Source: Lepas anatifera | Lineage: Eukaryota; Arthropoda; Thecostraca; Lepadidae | Reading direction: 5' to 3' | DNA: 64,000 bases | NCBI GenBank assembly: GCA_034440635.1 | Contig: JAOTON010000385.1 | Span: 1,704,501 to 1,768,500 of the forward strand | Translations under genes and position numbers: made by a program | The notes under the pieces: model-generated | The model's input: the letters and a program-made list of their open reading frames with translations, nothing else | What the model was told of the DNA's origin: nothing | Databases searched by the model: none | Shown here: positions 24,352 to 36,547 of the stretch, piece after piece | How the letters are laid out: each line of letters opens with the position of its first letter | Numbering within the stretch: position 1 is the stretch's first letter

Positions 24352-24656
24352 GTTAAGAGACAGGCAACCTGGCCTTTGCTAACGCATTTAGGGTGTCTTA
24401 ACCTTATCTCATGGTATTCTCATTCAGACCAGTTCAAATGTCACACATGCAACCAAGTATCATGTGAGCAACGAACTCCGTCTTCTAAATTTTCAGTAAC
24501 CAACTGGAAACTCAATTGGCACCAAAACCATACCTCTGATTATAACGCTCCCAATGCATTCAAAATTTAATTTTGAATCAACAAATAAACCCATAAATGA
24601 ACCAAAACGACCACGTGAATCCACCACCAACCCGACTCTGGTAGCTCCTTCCTCAC

Positions 24657-24842
24657 CGGCATCTTTCGATTTGAACATGCTGAGCTCCACGTCGCCGTCC
24701 ATTCCCAGCCAGTTCTCGGCGTTATGGATGGCTATCAGGTCCTGGATCAGCTGTTCGTCCGACTTGACGATGGTGCCGCTGCGACCCTTCTCCGGTCCAA
24801 ACACCGTGTGGTTGTACAGCGGGTCGTTAATGATCGGGTAAC
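24657..24842 (-). CDS. RPUSD2: RPUSD2-like exon encoding the post-catalytic GYPIINDP segment
   Basis: The acceptor GGTGTCGGCAG opens in phase 1 and completes a glycine with the previous exon. It encodes YPIINDPLYNHTVFGPEKGR and then a helix-rich stretch ending MFKSKDA. The motif G-(Y/H)-P-I-(I/L)-N-D-P-(L/I)-Y-N is characteristic of RluA-type pseudouridine synthases and is nearly identical to RPUSD2. The donor is GCCG|GTGAGG, leaving phase 1. The open frame continues past the donor with unrelated residues, which I treat as intron. Confidence 0.96.
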
Positions 24843-26334
24843 CTGCCGACACCAATCGCACCAGCTGAAGCGGCGAACCGCAGTTCTGCCGTCGCTTCAC
24901 CAAAACGGATGGTCACAGCAGCATTCTCTGCGTGGCTTCAACGCCTAGGCGGCGAGAGCCTGGGTAGAGCGCAGGAGGGGGGGGCAGGGGCGTTTCATAT
25001 ATCAAACATGGTAAAGGCGTGGAGTCAAATTATGCTGACGTTTGCATCTATCACCGGAGAAAAACGGCTCACACAGCTGGAATATTCAGTCAGCGACTCC
25101 GGAAAACAACACTGTCCAATGAGACAAGGCCGCCGTACAACGGGTAAAAACAGTGTGTGCCATACTTGGAAAATTTTTCAAGATAACGCTTTTTCTAGTT
25201 TTCTTTATTTTAGCAGAACCCTCGGACTGATGTGGAAAAGTCGAGATGACCCAACATTTTAGGCCAGTCTTGTCACACCATCTGACAAATAAATGCAGCT
25301 TGTATTTCCGCTTCGAATGATAAAAAATCTCAAAATCGGAAAAATATGATTGTCGCTTTTCTTCCATGGAACGAAAATTGGCTCCTTACAGTGCATTAAC
25401 GTATTTTCCACAAGTTAGCAACAGTCTGGGCGTGATGACACGTGAAATTGGTCCACTCCCAGGCCGGCTAATAACCATTGACCTCAATCGCTTGTAGTAC
25501 TCCTCACAATAGACAGAGCATATACGCAATGTAATGTAAAGAACACTGTATTACCTCGGGCAATTTGGTGGGGAAATAACATTCGAAAATAGGGCAGCAA
25601 AGCGAAAATGCTCCGCATGCGATCCCCAGGTGGGTCCCCGAGGCAGACGAAAGCACGACCAGAACATTAGGAGCAAAGCTCTGCCAACACAGGACCATAA
25701 GCAGCTAGGCTTGATAAATTGATTAATTAAAAAATTTCCGGCTAACACTACAGTAATTATGCTCATTTTTATGCGTTCATTAATGTTGATAAGCCCCAGC
25801 GAATTACAGCGACGCCGCCCGGAAGTTTAAGCCAGCGCCTCGCTGCGCAATAGCGAGCTCAGGCAGATACTGTCTCTCAGTCAGGTCGCCAAGTCGGCTG
25901 ACGGTAACACTTCTAAACACATAGACTATTATTAGACTAACCCACCCACTAATACCCTAACATGACTATCGTCCTGGCCCCATCGATAGTAACTAGTTAA
26001 CCTAAGCCTTCGTTGGGGCCATGACGTGGGAACATACTAAAATCGGGATGAGGCAGAGAGTAACTAATATATAAAAAGAGGGGGAGTGGTGCGGTAACTA
26101 ACATAATGAAACTAACCTATTTTCTGGTGTGTTCAATCGGACAAAATTAGGTATGCGCGGGTATGGAAGGGCACTCCTGCCTACCTATTTAAATGGGTAG
26201 TGGGCATTAAAAAAAAAAAATAGACACGGCCACCAACTTAAAAAATATATATGGCTTTCAAGCAACAACTGCTGCTCCCCGTTTACAAAATCGTCAGCTG
26301 CTGGCCAGGATCGAACCCAGGTCCCTCCGCTTAC

Positions 26335-26525
26335 CGAGGTGCTGCAGGTGGACCCTGATCTGGTGCATTCTGCCAGTGTGCGGACGACAGAGAACCACCG
26401 ACGACTTGCCGTTGTAGTTAAGCCGGCTGAACTCCGTCAGACACTCCTTGCCCTTGGCGGAGACCTTGCACACGCCTATCTTGTAGCTGACCACCTCAAT
26501 GGGCTCCTTACACGAGATCGACTCA
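26335..26525 (-). CDS. RPUSD2: RPUSD2-like exon with the HQIRVHL motif
   Basis: The acceptor GTGTTTGCAG is followed in phase 2. The exon encodes SISCKEPIEVVSYKIGVCKV, a linker, then LNYNGKSSVVLCRPHTGRMH and QIRVHLQHL. The RPHTGRxHQIRVHL block is the conserved RluA motif containing the active-site arginine. The CKEPI...VSYK-GVC segment is specific to the RPUSD2 subfamily rather than RPUSD1, 3 or 4. The donor CACCTCG|GTAAGC is in phase 1, compatible with exon 24657-24842 after a 1.5-kb intron. Confidence 0.97.
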
Positions 26526-29500
26526 CTGCAAACACGGGAACGCGTCGTCGGTAACTGGGCTCCGGAATAACTTACTACAGACGATCAGCCGATGCTTGAA
26601 GACAAGCCACATATCAACGTACTAGCTTATGACACATTAAATGGACTTATCTTGGAACGGATAATGAGATACGCCTAGGCTCAAAGCCAAGGCGCTAAAC
26701 TGCTTAGCCTGCCCAGCTGAGCAACATTTGGAAGCAGAGATAGCTTGCATGGTTTCTCCTCTGCATTTAACTGAGGAAAGCTATCGCTAATATTTGAGCA
26801 TTCTTACATTCATATTGTCAGGACAAGCCTAGTGGCACATGCTATAACCATGCTGGTTTACACTGCCGAAAGCACGTGGAACCGTTAGGGAGACAGCCTG
26901 ATATATACGATGCTTGGGATCCCAGCTTGATATGACCCGTATTTGTTTTGATTTAATTTTCGCAGAATTTTAGATAATTGTTTTCGGGATTTTTCTGGGC
27001 GATGGAACGGAAAGAGAAGACAACCGAATATTTCGAATCTATATTGAATTGATGATTCTTTATCAACGGTCGGATAGATGGAAAGTAATGTGCATTGTTC
27101 GAAGCCCTCATTAAAACAAGACAGTAATAATAACTTGATAATGCAAGCACGGTAACCTCTCATTTAAAAGTCAGAGGCATACGCCATTTTAAACACTTTT
27201 GTAAGGTAGTGCAAGTTACATTGTTCTGCGTTTATTAGTGAACGTTTTATCCAGGAAAAGCCAACACGATTAAAATGTAATCTCCCTCCGATCTAAGCGC
27301 AACGCGGGTATCATAGGCACGTGACGTGATGACTTGGAGATCCTTTCTAAACACAGTACTCTCCAGAAATGAGTCTTCTATCAGTACTTGTATCAGGACA
27401 AATCTTCCATCAGAACTTCACACTATCCACATCGATGGCTCGGAGAATAATGGCTGATGGACGCAGATATCGGCCATCACCTAGTGTGCATATCAGAGCC
27501 TCCAGCCCAACTGATAGAGGCCAAGGACGAGGTCATCACTTCGACATACAGCTCATAGTTTAGGAGCCAAAAGAAAACTCATCATTCATGCTGAAAATCA
27601 AATACTGCTGGCGAACTCAATGCAACACAGTGCCCAAGAAAATGCCTTTAAAAATGCATTAATCAATTATCTGACAAGAAGGGATCAATCACGTCCTAGC
27701 AGCGCTCGCCGCATAATTGAACGCCCAATTAAGCCGGGTCTTCACCAGAAGTATCACAAAAACAGCCGACATTGCGTGACCTTTACACGCCTCGGCTGAA
27801 ACTACAAGAACTAAACATTTGCTCAGGGCCAGAGAACAAAGCATCGTCCGCAGAGGTCACCTGCCTGGAAGTCGTCACGGTGAACTTTTCTCTAGCTAAT
27901 ATACCCCAGACATGTGAGCTATTCAGCTGGGGCGAGCCGTGCTTTGTAAACTAAACACCTGACAGCAAAGGACCTAGATCAGTTTTCGTCATCGTAAAGA
28001 GTTGATTCCCCAGGCGATCAGGCGCGGCAAGCACACAATCTTGGGCGGGTAAAGTGATTTTACGACCTGGAATTCCATCCTGTTCAACAAGTAAGGGCAC
28101 GTCGCCAGGGCTTTGTCCACGGGCGGATCACGCAAGCTGGGAATCCACATCCCCCAGGGTAACAGAGCCCCAGGCGAGAGCCGGCCGGACTGGAGCGTCG
28201 GTGAGCGGTTAGAGGGCTGTCACGTACAGAGCGCATTTCAAGCCAGCGCCTCGGTTACTCGGAAAGGCCTGCTCCGGTCATCAAGAACAGGACTGCCCCA
28301 GCCGCTCCTGGCTCCGTTCATGTCTTAGATTGCAGCACACACACTGAACAGACTGCTGCGGCATCACCGGCCAACAGCGCAGCTCTGCACCACCGCCAGG
28401 GACCTCTCCCCCAGATAACCTGCCAGTCACGGTACACCAACAAGCCTATCTATTGCCAACTGCACCAGCGGCACTCGGGACGGACAGAAGATCGGACGCC
28501 TCCGCTGCGTTCCCACTACAATAGACATCAAACGCATCTCGTTAGCAGGTACCTCACTGACCTGAATAGTGCAACATTTAGACGTATCCTGGCCAAGCTG
28601 ATTGGCCTACCCCACTGATCCCTCCGTCAAACACCACCTTCAGTCAGCTTTTTCAAACGCACTTTACAACCTGTTGGCACACCACGAAAGCGCTCTTGCA
28701 CCGGAAAGAACCAGCCTGAATATTTTCACCTTGTTGGCATGTCAGTCTGTAAACAAACCCCACCCTCACGATGACATTTGTTCAACGCTAAGACTAGTAT
28801 TTTGGACTGAGAGGTGCCACTTTCGACGCTGTGGCCTGGCGGGTTCGTTGCCCACACTTCAGAGTAGAACTGCGTGGAATAACGCGAGCTCCGTTCACGC
28901 GGCAGAAAACCGTCTTCCATACCCCATCTGGCGCGGCGGAGCGCCCCATCGCCATTCACGCCAATGATTCCAGTCATTGGGCAAGTGTGCTTGCTGGGAG
29001 TGGCTTTAATGAAACAAGCAAATAAATAAAACAAGGGTTTGCTGGTCGATTACAGGATACATTGGCTGTGAATCACCCATTATGGGCCGCAAAATGGTCG
29101 GTGATCATCAAACCTAGCAGGTGACCGTTTTTGTTTCCATTATGACTGATATCCTATGATTTGCAAAGATAAGATCAACCATCTAAACCTGAAACAGTTT
29201 GTAGTACATGTCGAATGGTGTGTGGTTCAGTGTATGGAACATCTGCTTCCTCGGCCACCAATCCCGACTCCAGGTCCCGGCGAGATCCCCAGATCAACCC
29301 CTCATCTTATCCGCGAAATCCTTCCAAACAAGGCGGAGAGGCTTAGTCTATGAAACCCCATCCGCGACAGCAAATTGCTGCTGAAACCCGTTTTCATATC
29401 GATCCATTTTCCTCTGCGCGAGTTTAAGTAATCCGGCCCGTTTTCTCCGAGCGGCCCGGCCGCCGCTGGTGGCTACAAAAGGAATCCGTGCGCGTCCAGT

Positions 29501-29939
29501 GACTTCCGCGCTACATTCCCGATCGTTTCTGCGGCGCCAATACAAGCGCATTAGTGGCCAGGACTCCAAACGTCAACGCGGCTCGTGTTGTGATTGGCCG
29601 GGCGCGTGTGACGTCACACAATGCCAGAGACTGCCGGGAGGTGTTGACATTGGCCGGCGGCGAGCGCGGAATAGGTCACGCATCGCTGTGCTGGCAGAAA
29701 TGAAGGGCTCGGTAACAATTTACGAGCCTGTGAAGCCTTACTTCACAACCGCCACCGACGCCCTAAGCGGCTCCGTTTTCTGCTTTACGGCTGTTGGCAT
29801 AGCGCGAGTATAAGAGTGACCTTACCGTTCTAACTTGTACCCCCGCACTGGTTCCAGTGGAGTCGTTATCACAATGGGCAACAGGGCGTCACTTGCTGCA
29901 TGTGTTGCCTTCTCGCCTCATGCGACAACATTTCAGTGT

Positions 29940-29977
29940 CGGCCTTATTGCACTGCTGATGGAGTGCAATAAGGCCG
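29940..29977. other. Perfect 15-bp stem, 8-base loop hairpin
   Basis: CGGCCTTATTGCACT (29940-29954) is separated by GCTGATGG from its exact reverse complement (29963-29977). It lies inside an intron of the RPUSD2-like gene with no transcription signals around it that I recognise. Confidence 0.7.
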
Positions 29978-31333
29978 GCCAGACCACACGTGAACACTGT
30001 TGCGGCGAGCGAACAGGTCGTTTACTAAACCCACAGCTATTTGCATTTCTGCTAAGTCCACTTGCAAGACACCAAAAGCCTCATCAATCTTGTTAGCAAG
30101 TTTGTCGAGTGGCGCGGGTTGCGGGGACATATATCACGCAACGGCCAATCCTCTACCAGGGAACAAATTAAGCCAACATAAATCAGGAAGCTCTTAGAGC
30201 GGCGCGTCGGAGAACGTGCATGGAAAACACCAATACCTGCTGCATCCACCAATGTGAGATTTGAATTAGCTTTACACACATACAGCACAATAAGGTGGGC
30301 GAGAAAATAAATCATACCTTCAGCCACAGAAAAAATGACATCATTCGCTCACTTGCACCTCAACAAAATAAACAAGCGCGACCAGGATCTACGCACCGAA
30401 TTGAGAAACCCATCAAAACAATTTTCAAGACAAATGCATTTCAAACCCGATACTGGACATCTCATTTCACAAATTATTACATCGCGTTTGTTTGGAAAGG
30501 CCAGCCACAAACAGTGGCGAGCCAATTTCGTGGTCGGTTCCCTGCGGCCTGGCCGAGGCGCTCAGCTCTGGCCTGCAGCGCCGCGGGCACGCCACAGCCG
30601 AATCCTGCCAGCTCCCACAGACCACAGCGCCAGCGTTTTTCACAGCTCGCGGAAGTGCACGTAATTTGGGCTGGAAACCCCAGAGACGAGAGAAAATACC
30701 AGCCATCAGCGACGGCAGCAAAGGATACAGCGCCAAATTGTCAAATTACACCTTCTCTTTCCAGCCGACTTTAGTGCAACACAGAGGGAAGTTTCTACTA
30801 AAGACTCTACTAAGACTAAACGTGTTGCGGGAATGATGCGTCTTAATCACCGGCGCGGTGTCCGTGCGCCATGGACATAATGTCCTGGTGGACCGGAAAT
30901 AGACGCAGTTCGGACACCCGTGACCATCGGACGGAACCATCACGAGGACCAATCGGTCCAACAATCCACCACGGCCGCGCTATCGACGCCTCGCCCCGCC
31001 TGCGACCCCATAACGGACTCTTACTATAAAAACCAGGACCGCTTGCGCCGATAAGGACACCATTCAGCCGCGTCCATCCCGTCTGCGGCGCCATTACCAC
31101 TGGGCACAGATGCGGAGCCGCACCGTAAGCATGTCTTCCATACCAAGCAATACGGTTTTTGCTGGCTATCCCTCAGGCGCGCGCCGAGGGCGGCTGACGG
31201 GCGCGGGGTTCTGACTCAATAGGCGGTAGCACTAATCTGACGTCGGCCGGGGTAATCCGCCACCGGGCGCGTGTCGGACATCACGCGAACCGCCGCTCCG
31301 ATGCGGTTACCGCACGCGACAGCGCCGGCCGCC

Positions 31334-31420
31334 CAGCACGCAGTACCAGACGCTGTGTCGCAGCACGCAGTACCAGACGCTGTGTCGCAGCACGCGCTAC
31401 TAGACGCTGTGTCGCAGCAC
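31334..31420. repeat. 27-bp tandem repeat, three copies
   Basis: CAGCACGCAGTACCAGACGC plus TGTGTCG occurs at 31334-31360 and 31361-31387, and with three substitutions at 31388-31414. A fourth copy begins at 31415. The unit is a multiple of three, so several frames stay open across it without coding significance. Confidence 0.93.
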
Positions 31421-31814
31421 CGGAGCAGCGGCAACACACAACACTGGCAACGCGACAACGTTGCATAAGGAACTGCTTACATAATTCAAACACCATTGCT
31501 CTGAGGCCAGCGTGAGCTAGATAGCTCTAGTGGAAAATCATGTCATTCAAGGATGTTGCTCAATACGCCACTTTCCGGCAGTAGGAAGCGGAGACCCTAG
31601 GTTACCGCACCAGACCACATTTTCTCCACGAACTGAAACATTGTTCAGCTGGTCTGCATCAATGAACGAAACGGGTTTCAGCATCGACCCCAGAACCCAC
31701 TTTGGACATTTACTCGTCTCTCCAGAACACCCAACCATCACGACTCTTCTTCTGCGGACACCAGTCCCTCCGGAAGCCGGCGCCGACCTCACGGTCTCTC
31801 TAGACACCGGCTCC

Positions 31815-31950
31815 CTGGGCACTGCCCTGAAAACAATTCCCTGGGCACTGACCTCGGATCTCCCCTGGACTCAGATCCCCCTGGGCATCACTGGGAACTG
31901 ACCCGAGGAATTCCCAGCCAGCACCAGTTGCCGGGACACTGACCTGGGGA
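31815..31950 (-). repeat. Degenerate repeats resembling the adjacent exon donor
   Basis: On the minus strand the exon end GAGTTCCCCAG|GTCAGTGTCCC is followed about 40 bases later by GAATTCCTCGGGTCAGTTCCC. Two weaker versions come next (CCGAGGTCAGTGCCCAGGG and TTCAGGGCAGTGCCCAGGG). Each preserves the GTCAGT donor core or one change from it. These look like decayed tandem copies of the exon/intron boundary. Confidence 0.65.
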
Positions 31951-32055
31951 ACTCGCCCTCCACCCTGCAGACGTACTCCTTGGTGACCTGACGAGTTCGA
32001 ATTTGCTGCTCCATGTCCCGCGCCTTGGTCGGCGTCCGGCCAAACATCAGCAGAC
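31944..32055 (-). CDS. RPUSD2: RPUSD2-like exon following the catalytic HRLD exon
   Basis: Begins in phase 1 after TGACGCAG and encodes LLMFGRTPTKARDMEQQIR then TRQVTKEYVCRVEGEFP. The segment corresponds to human SGVLMFAKT...EYVCRVEGEFP. The K-E-Y-x-C-x-V-x-G block carries the conserved RluA tyrosine. The donor is CCCAG|GTCAGT in phase 2, matching the next exon's T-completed serine codon. Both edges of this 112-base exon are bordered by tandem repeats that resemble its own splice sites, so the true acceptor is one of many similar CAG|GTCTGCTGATG sites. Confidence 0.97.
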
Positions 32056-32400
32056 CTGCGTCACACAGCACGAAATCAGAAGACCTGCATCACACAGCAA
32101 GACATCAGCAGACCTGCTTCACACAGTACATCAGCAGACCTACATCATACAGTACATCAGCAGATCTGCATCACATAGCACATCAGCAGACCTGCGTCAT
32201 ACAGCACAACGTCAGATCTGAAGAGACACGGTACATCAGCAAACCTGCAGAGACACGGTAAAACATCAGCAGACCTACAGACACAGAAAACATCAGTAGA
32301 CCTGCACAGACACCCCGACAGCACTCGACCTGTAACCTCACAACCACACATCGGTAAACCTGAAGTCACACAGCGGAACATCCAAAAACCTGCAGGGACA
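32041..32400 (-). repeat. Tandem array of splice-acceptor-like units upstream of exon 31944-32055
   Basis: On the + strand about ten degenerate 26-30 bp units read CATCAGCAGACCTGCRTCAC followed by an ACAG-containing tail. On the minus strand each becomes ...GTGATGCAG|GTCTGCTGATG, that is, a copy of the intron end plus the first ~11 bases of the exon. Copies nearest the exon are most similar. Beyond about 32250 they become ragged (AGACACGG, CAGACCTACAG variants). Confidence 0.9.
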
Positions 32401-35400
32401 GCAGACCATCAGCCACAGCGAAACATATCAGAAATTGAGCAGAACATCGCAGAAACATCAATACTACTAAACACCAGTAGACCACAACGCTGCGGTGAAG
32501 CTGTGGACCACCGGAGACTGCAACGAAAATAAACCAGAAGCGGCAGCTACAGTATCAGCAGATTACGTATGCCCACAAAAAGTGAAAGCATAAATGCATG
32601 AATATGCATATGCATGATATGTACATGTTACTGTTACTTTTAACGCAGTACATCATCTCTGAGGCTATTCATGACAATAATAAGGCTATAGCGTGGTAGT
32701 TGATGACATTTGTTTATGGAGCTCAAATCGCCAACAGATAGGCTTCCATTCACAGGTGAACTAGTAAAATAAAAAACAAAACAATAAAACATATTTAACG
32801 CGTATTTCTTAAGGAGAATTTGATACCTGTGTAATCTGACTTGAACTGAGATAGGTCTGTGATAGGCCACACCGAGCACTAGGTTTTATATTTACATTTA
32901 CGTAACACTTCTCCCTTTAAGCCGCTCCCACAACAGATAATTGCCGTAGACCAAAATTAAAACTCACAAATGCAATATTTTGTAGCACTAGGCAAAGGAA
33001 TGTACCTACAATAATTATTCAGACGTTTTAACAAACGAACTTCTGTCACAAGCGCAGTGAGCTGCATACATTTCCAAACATTATTTACTACTTTAAACCG
33101 ACGTTAGAGAGACAATTTCCTTTCTTAACAGAACACGTTCACACAGCTAGAGTTTTCCCAGCGGTGAAAAGCGACCAATAAGGAGAGACAGGAGGAATGT
33201 AAAACTAGGCAACGACAAGGCCGGGAGCGCCTTTAAAAGGCCTGTCCGTCGATTTGGACACCCCATCATACCGCGTGGTTATTGATAAAGCTGAATAGGG
33301 CGAGCGTAGGCGGGCAGTTGCGTCGGTGCTTATACTAGGCTCAGAAACGGCTACTCATATGCCGTGCTTCTGGACATTCAATAGCTTACCAGCTGCTGGC
33401 GGAATAACCAGGGCTATGCTCAGCTGTTGCGAATGGAAATCAAACTTCTGTCTCCCCTGTAGACATCCTTTCAAATGTGTGCTCTTAGGTTCAGAAACAG
33501 CCTTCCACTAGCTTTACCTTCCCAATAACTGTCAGTAACAGGCGTCGCGCGGACCTATCACAACTGACGCGACTGAAATGTTTCAGCAAGGTTTCACTGA
33601 GTTCCGGTATAGTATAAGACGTAAAGGAACCAATTAAACACAACTGTAGAAGAAGAAAAACTGAACAGAATAAACCTGCAAGTCGGTTCCCGCAGCCATA
33701 AGCAAGATTCCGCTGAGAGCCTTTCTACTGCAGTACAAAGAGCTGAGTATGTGAAGTGAATAGACAGCGAAGTAAACGGACCGTGTAACGAACAGACCGA
33801 GATGCTGAATAGGCAATGCACAAGCACATGCCAATCCAATTCCACTAGATGAGCGCAAAGTTCGGTACTTTAGCTAGAAATTTAAAACGGGAAGGATAAA
33901 AGACATTGTAAATCTAGCCCATCGCATAGTAATTCGCAGTTATTCCTCTTGTTACGTAAACAGTAAGACCCGGGAAGTTGCCGTTCCTGCTTTTACATGT
34001 CTACCGGTAGAAATTTTGCCAGATTCTGTCAGGTGTGAATAGGTATTTAACGCCTTTTTCATAACTCGTGCTTATATATCGCTAAGTGAGCTGGAGACAT
34101 GGTACAGTGTGCGCATTCACAGCCTAGTATAACTTCGTCCTGTAGCGTCTAGCTCAACCTTTACCGAAGCTTAAGTCCTCGCCCTCGTGGGCTTTCAGTA
34201 CATTTGCCTTAGTGACAAGGGGAGAGGGGGAGGAACTAAGAAATCCTTACAAACAGTAGCTTAAAAATCCCCCTCAACCTCAGCTACTATAGAATCCGGA
34301 AAGAAAAACCAGTGAAACCAGGTAGTTTGAGACATCACCACAAAGTTATCTCAATCGGTCGTCAGGCTCAGGTCAACCGTGTAAGGTCACATAAATCTCA
34401 AAAGGATAGCTTAGCAATTGTAGCGCCGGTGCCATTTTTTAGTCATCGTTGGATTTCCTCACTCAGCACATTAACATACAAGCAATCCACAATCCATACC
34501 TGCAATAACCATATACAGATTACCTGGTGACCTGGAATACCACGTCACCAGGTAGAAATACCTTGATTCCTAGTGCTAGAGATAGCTAGTTCAAGGCCAC
34601 ATGACAATGACAATGACAAAAAAGTAGCTTTAAAATAGAAACTCTGTTGCCATTTATTGCGCAACTATTAGCCAATAAATGAAAGTCTGCCGAGATAGTC
34701 ACTTGTGCTAATACGTTCAAACTCTTATGTCGCTCCCGAGCTCCCTCCACCCCGCACACGAAAGAAATCGCACCAACTGCGGTGTCGTGACGTCACAAAA
34801 CACTCGTCGATTCCCACACGACAGCGATTACTATTCGAATCCAGTCACGCCTGCTCGCCTTGCAGTGCTCGCCGACACACGCATCAGCAACTCGGCGCCT
34901 CGCGGGCAGACCTGCGATGGCGACCCTCGGACTCGAGCCGCCGTGAATCGTGCTAACGGTATCGTCGGCCGGACTAAATCGTGGTGGTAGCGAGCTGCTG
35001 CGTGCCACGCGTGCCCGATCGCCGACACGGGCCGTGGTCCGGTACACCGCTGCTGATCCGCCCGAGCGCGGAGGCACGTGACTCCCCCGCCCCCCCCAAT
35101 CCCGGATCCCCTACCTGATGAGAACTGTTGCTGAACCGGGTTATCTATTTGAAACACAGGGTGTTCCGTGTTTTTGCAGTGTTGCCGTTTCCGCTAAGAA
35201 ACGCGTAGCGAATCTGAACAATATTTAGTGCAGAAGAGTCAGTCACAAAGAAAATATATTCCCTCTAAAACTAACAGCTCTTGGGAGTTGGACCCCATGT
35301 CATCTTCCGTTCATGCTCTCGAAACAAGTTTGAAGTCAGTCCCAATATGGCCGAGATAATACATTTTAATGCACGTGGAGGAATGGTACTGACCGCCGTG

Positions 35401-36469
35401 CCTCCCCCAGGGAAGAGGTCATCGCCCTTACCTGAACTCAGGTGTCCAATAAGCGGATCCCCTGCGGTAAGTGTTGAACGCAGTGTCCTTATCAGATGAC
35501 CTGAATCTAAGACAAATAAATCAAATCACCTACGATTCGACCATTTTGACCATGCATGTAAAAACTCACATAAACTAACCCAGTGAGTTGGTCTGAGACG
35601 GCCCAGAGCTAAAATACGGAGAATGGTTGCGAGAAGGATCCGGAATTAGTAGTCTGTTACGGCGGGGTGCCTCGCACCACCATTTTCCACATTGGAAAAA
35701 AACCCAAGGGGGCGTTCAATCCACTGGGGGCACGGATTGAGGATTTTGAAATGAAACAAAAAGCCTGATTGTAGAGACGACGCAGCGAGTGCTATGACGG
35801 AATTTCCGACCAGTTCCTGCGGGAGGAATACAATTTCCAACCCGGCTACAACGGCGCATTACATATTTTCCTCACAATCACTGAAGAAAATACCTCTTTC
35901 ACATACTTTCCAACATAGCAAGTGAAAAAAATTCCTCTAAAAAATATGCCTTTCCACATACATATCACAAAACTATTGACAGTCGGAGAATGAGGGGAAA
36001 TGACATCTATTTAATGGTCGCATTTTAAAAGGCGTTACTTACCTACTTTATTGTAACTTAGTGGACTCAGGACAGTGCTTCTGAATCTCAAATTACTTCC
36101 ACTTTTAACAAGGCAGGCTATTCCTAAAGACTTCCAATTCCAACCGACTATCATGTGACTCGTGTCTGATTATGCACCCGTTGCAGCATCAATATTCTAA
36201 CGCCGCGCTGTGCGCGAATATATAATCAACGTTTGCGTTTAATTTTCGCGCGGGACTTGCCCAGGAGATGATTCGCGCATTCCAACTAGCTGAAATCGAG
36301 CCGCATCGGATAAATTTCTCCTACCCATCAACGCCATTAATGTTAGCATTCTTATCTCATTGATTGAAAAACAAACTGCGTTAGCAGTGCTGTTCCTGGA
36401 ATATCTGATCAATACCAAACATGGATATCATAAGCATCTTGTTTCATTTCACACAGTCTCTTTCTGATC

Positions 36470-36472
<3 letters not shown>

Positions 36473-36545
<73 letters not shown>
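36473..36545. repeat. (AT)n microsatellite
   Basis: Uninterrupted AT dinucleotides for about 73 bases, inside an intron of the RPUSD2-like gene. Confidence 0.98.

Positions 36546-36547
<2 letters not shown>

Larger units (their letters stand above)
13875..24656 (-). other. Intron of the RPUSD2-like gene (about 10.8 kb)
   Basis: No other gene is supported here on either strand. The intron holds copies of three small transposon families (near 16711-17697, 20060-20316, 21341-21738, 24141-24351) and a dispersed AT-rich repeat seen at 20966-21105 and again at 22110-22235. The remainder is unclassified, moderately AT-rich DNA. Confidence 0.7.
26526..31943 (-). other. Intron of the RPUSD2-like gene (about 5.4 kb)
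   Basis: No other coding gene is supported. The left half is AT-rich. A CpG-rich stretch at about 29440-29720 contains the palindrome GTGTGACGTCACAC (CRE-like) near 29610 and an ATTGG box. It looks promoter-like but has no associated gene. A perfect hairpin lies at 29940-29977 and a 27-bp tandem repeat at 31334-31420. Confidence 0.6.

Noticed and set aside
24493..24656. Extension of the RPUSD2 exon frame beyond position 24657
   Set aside because: The residues lose all similarity and a good donor GCCG|GTGAGG precedes them. The conserved C-terminus is found further downstream on other exons.
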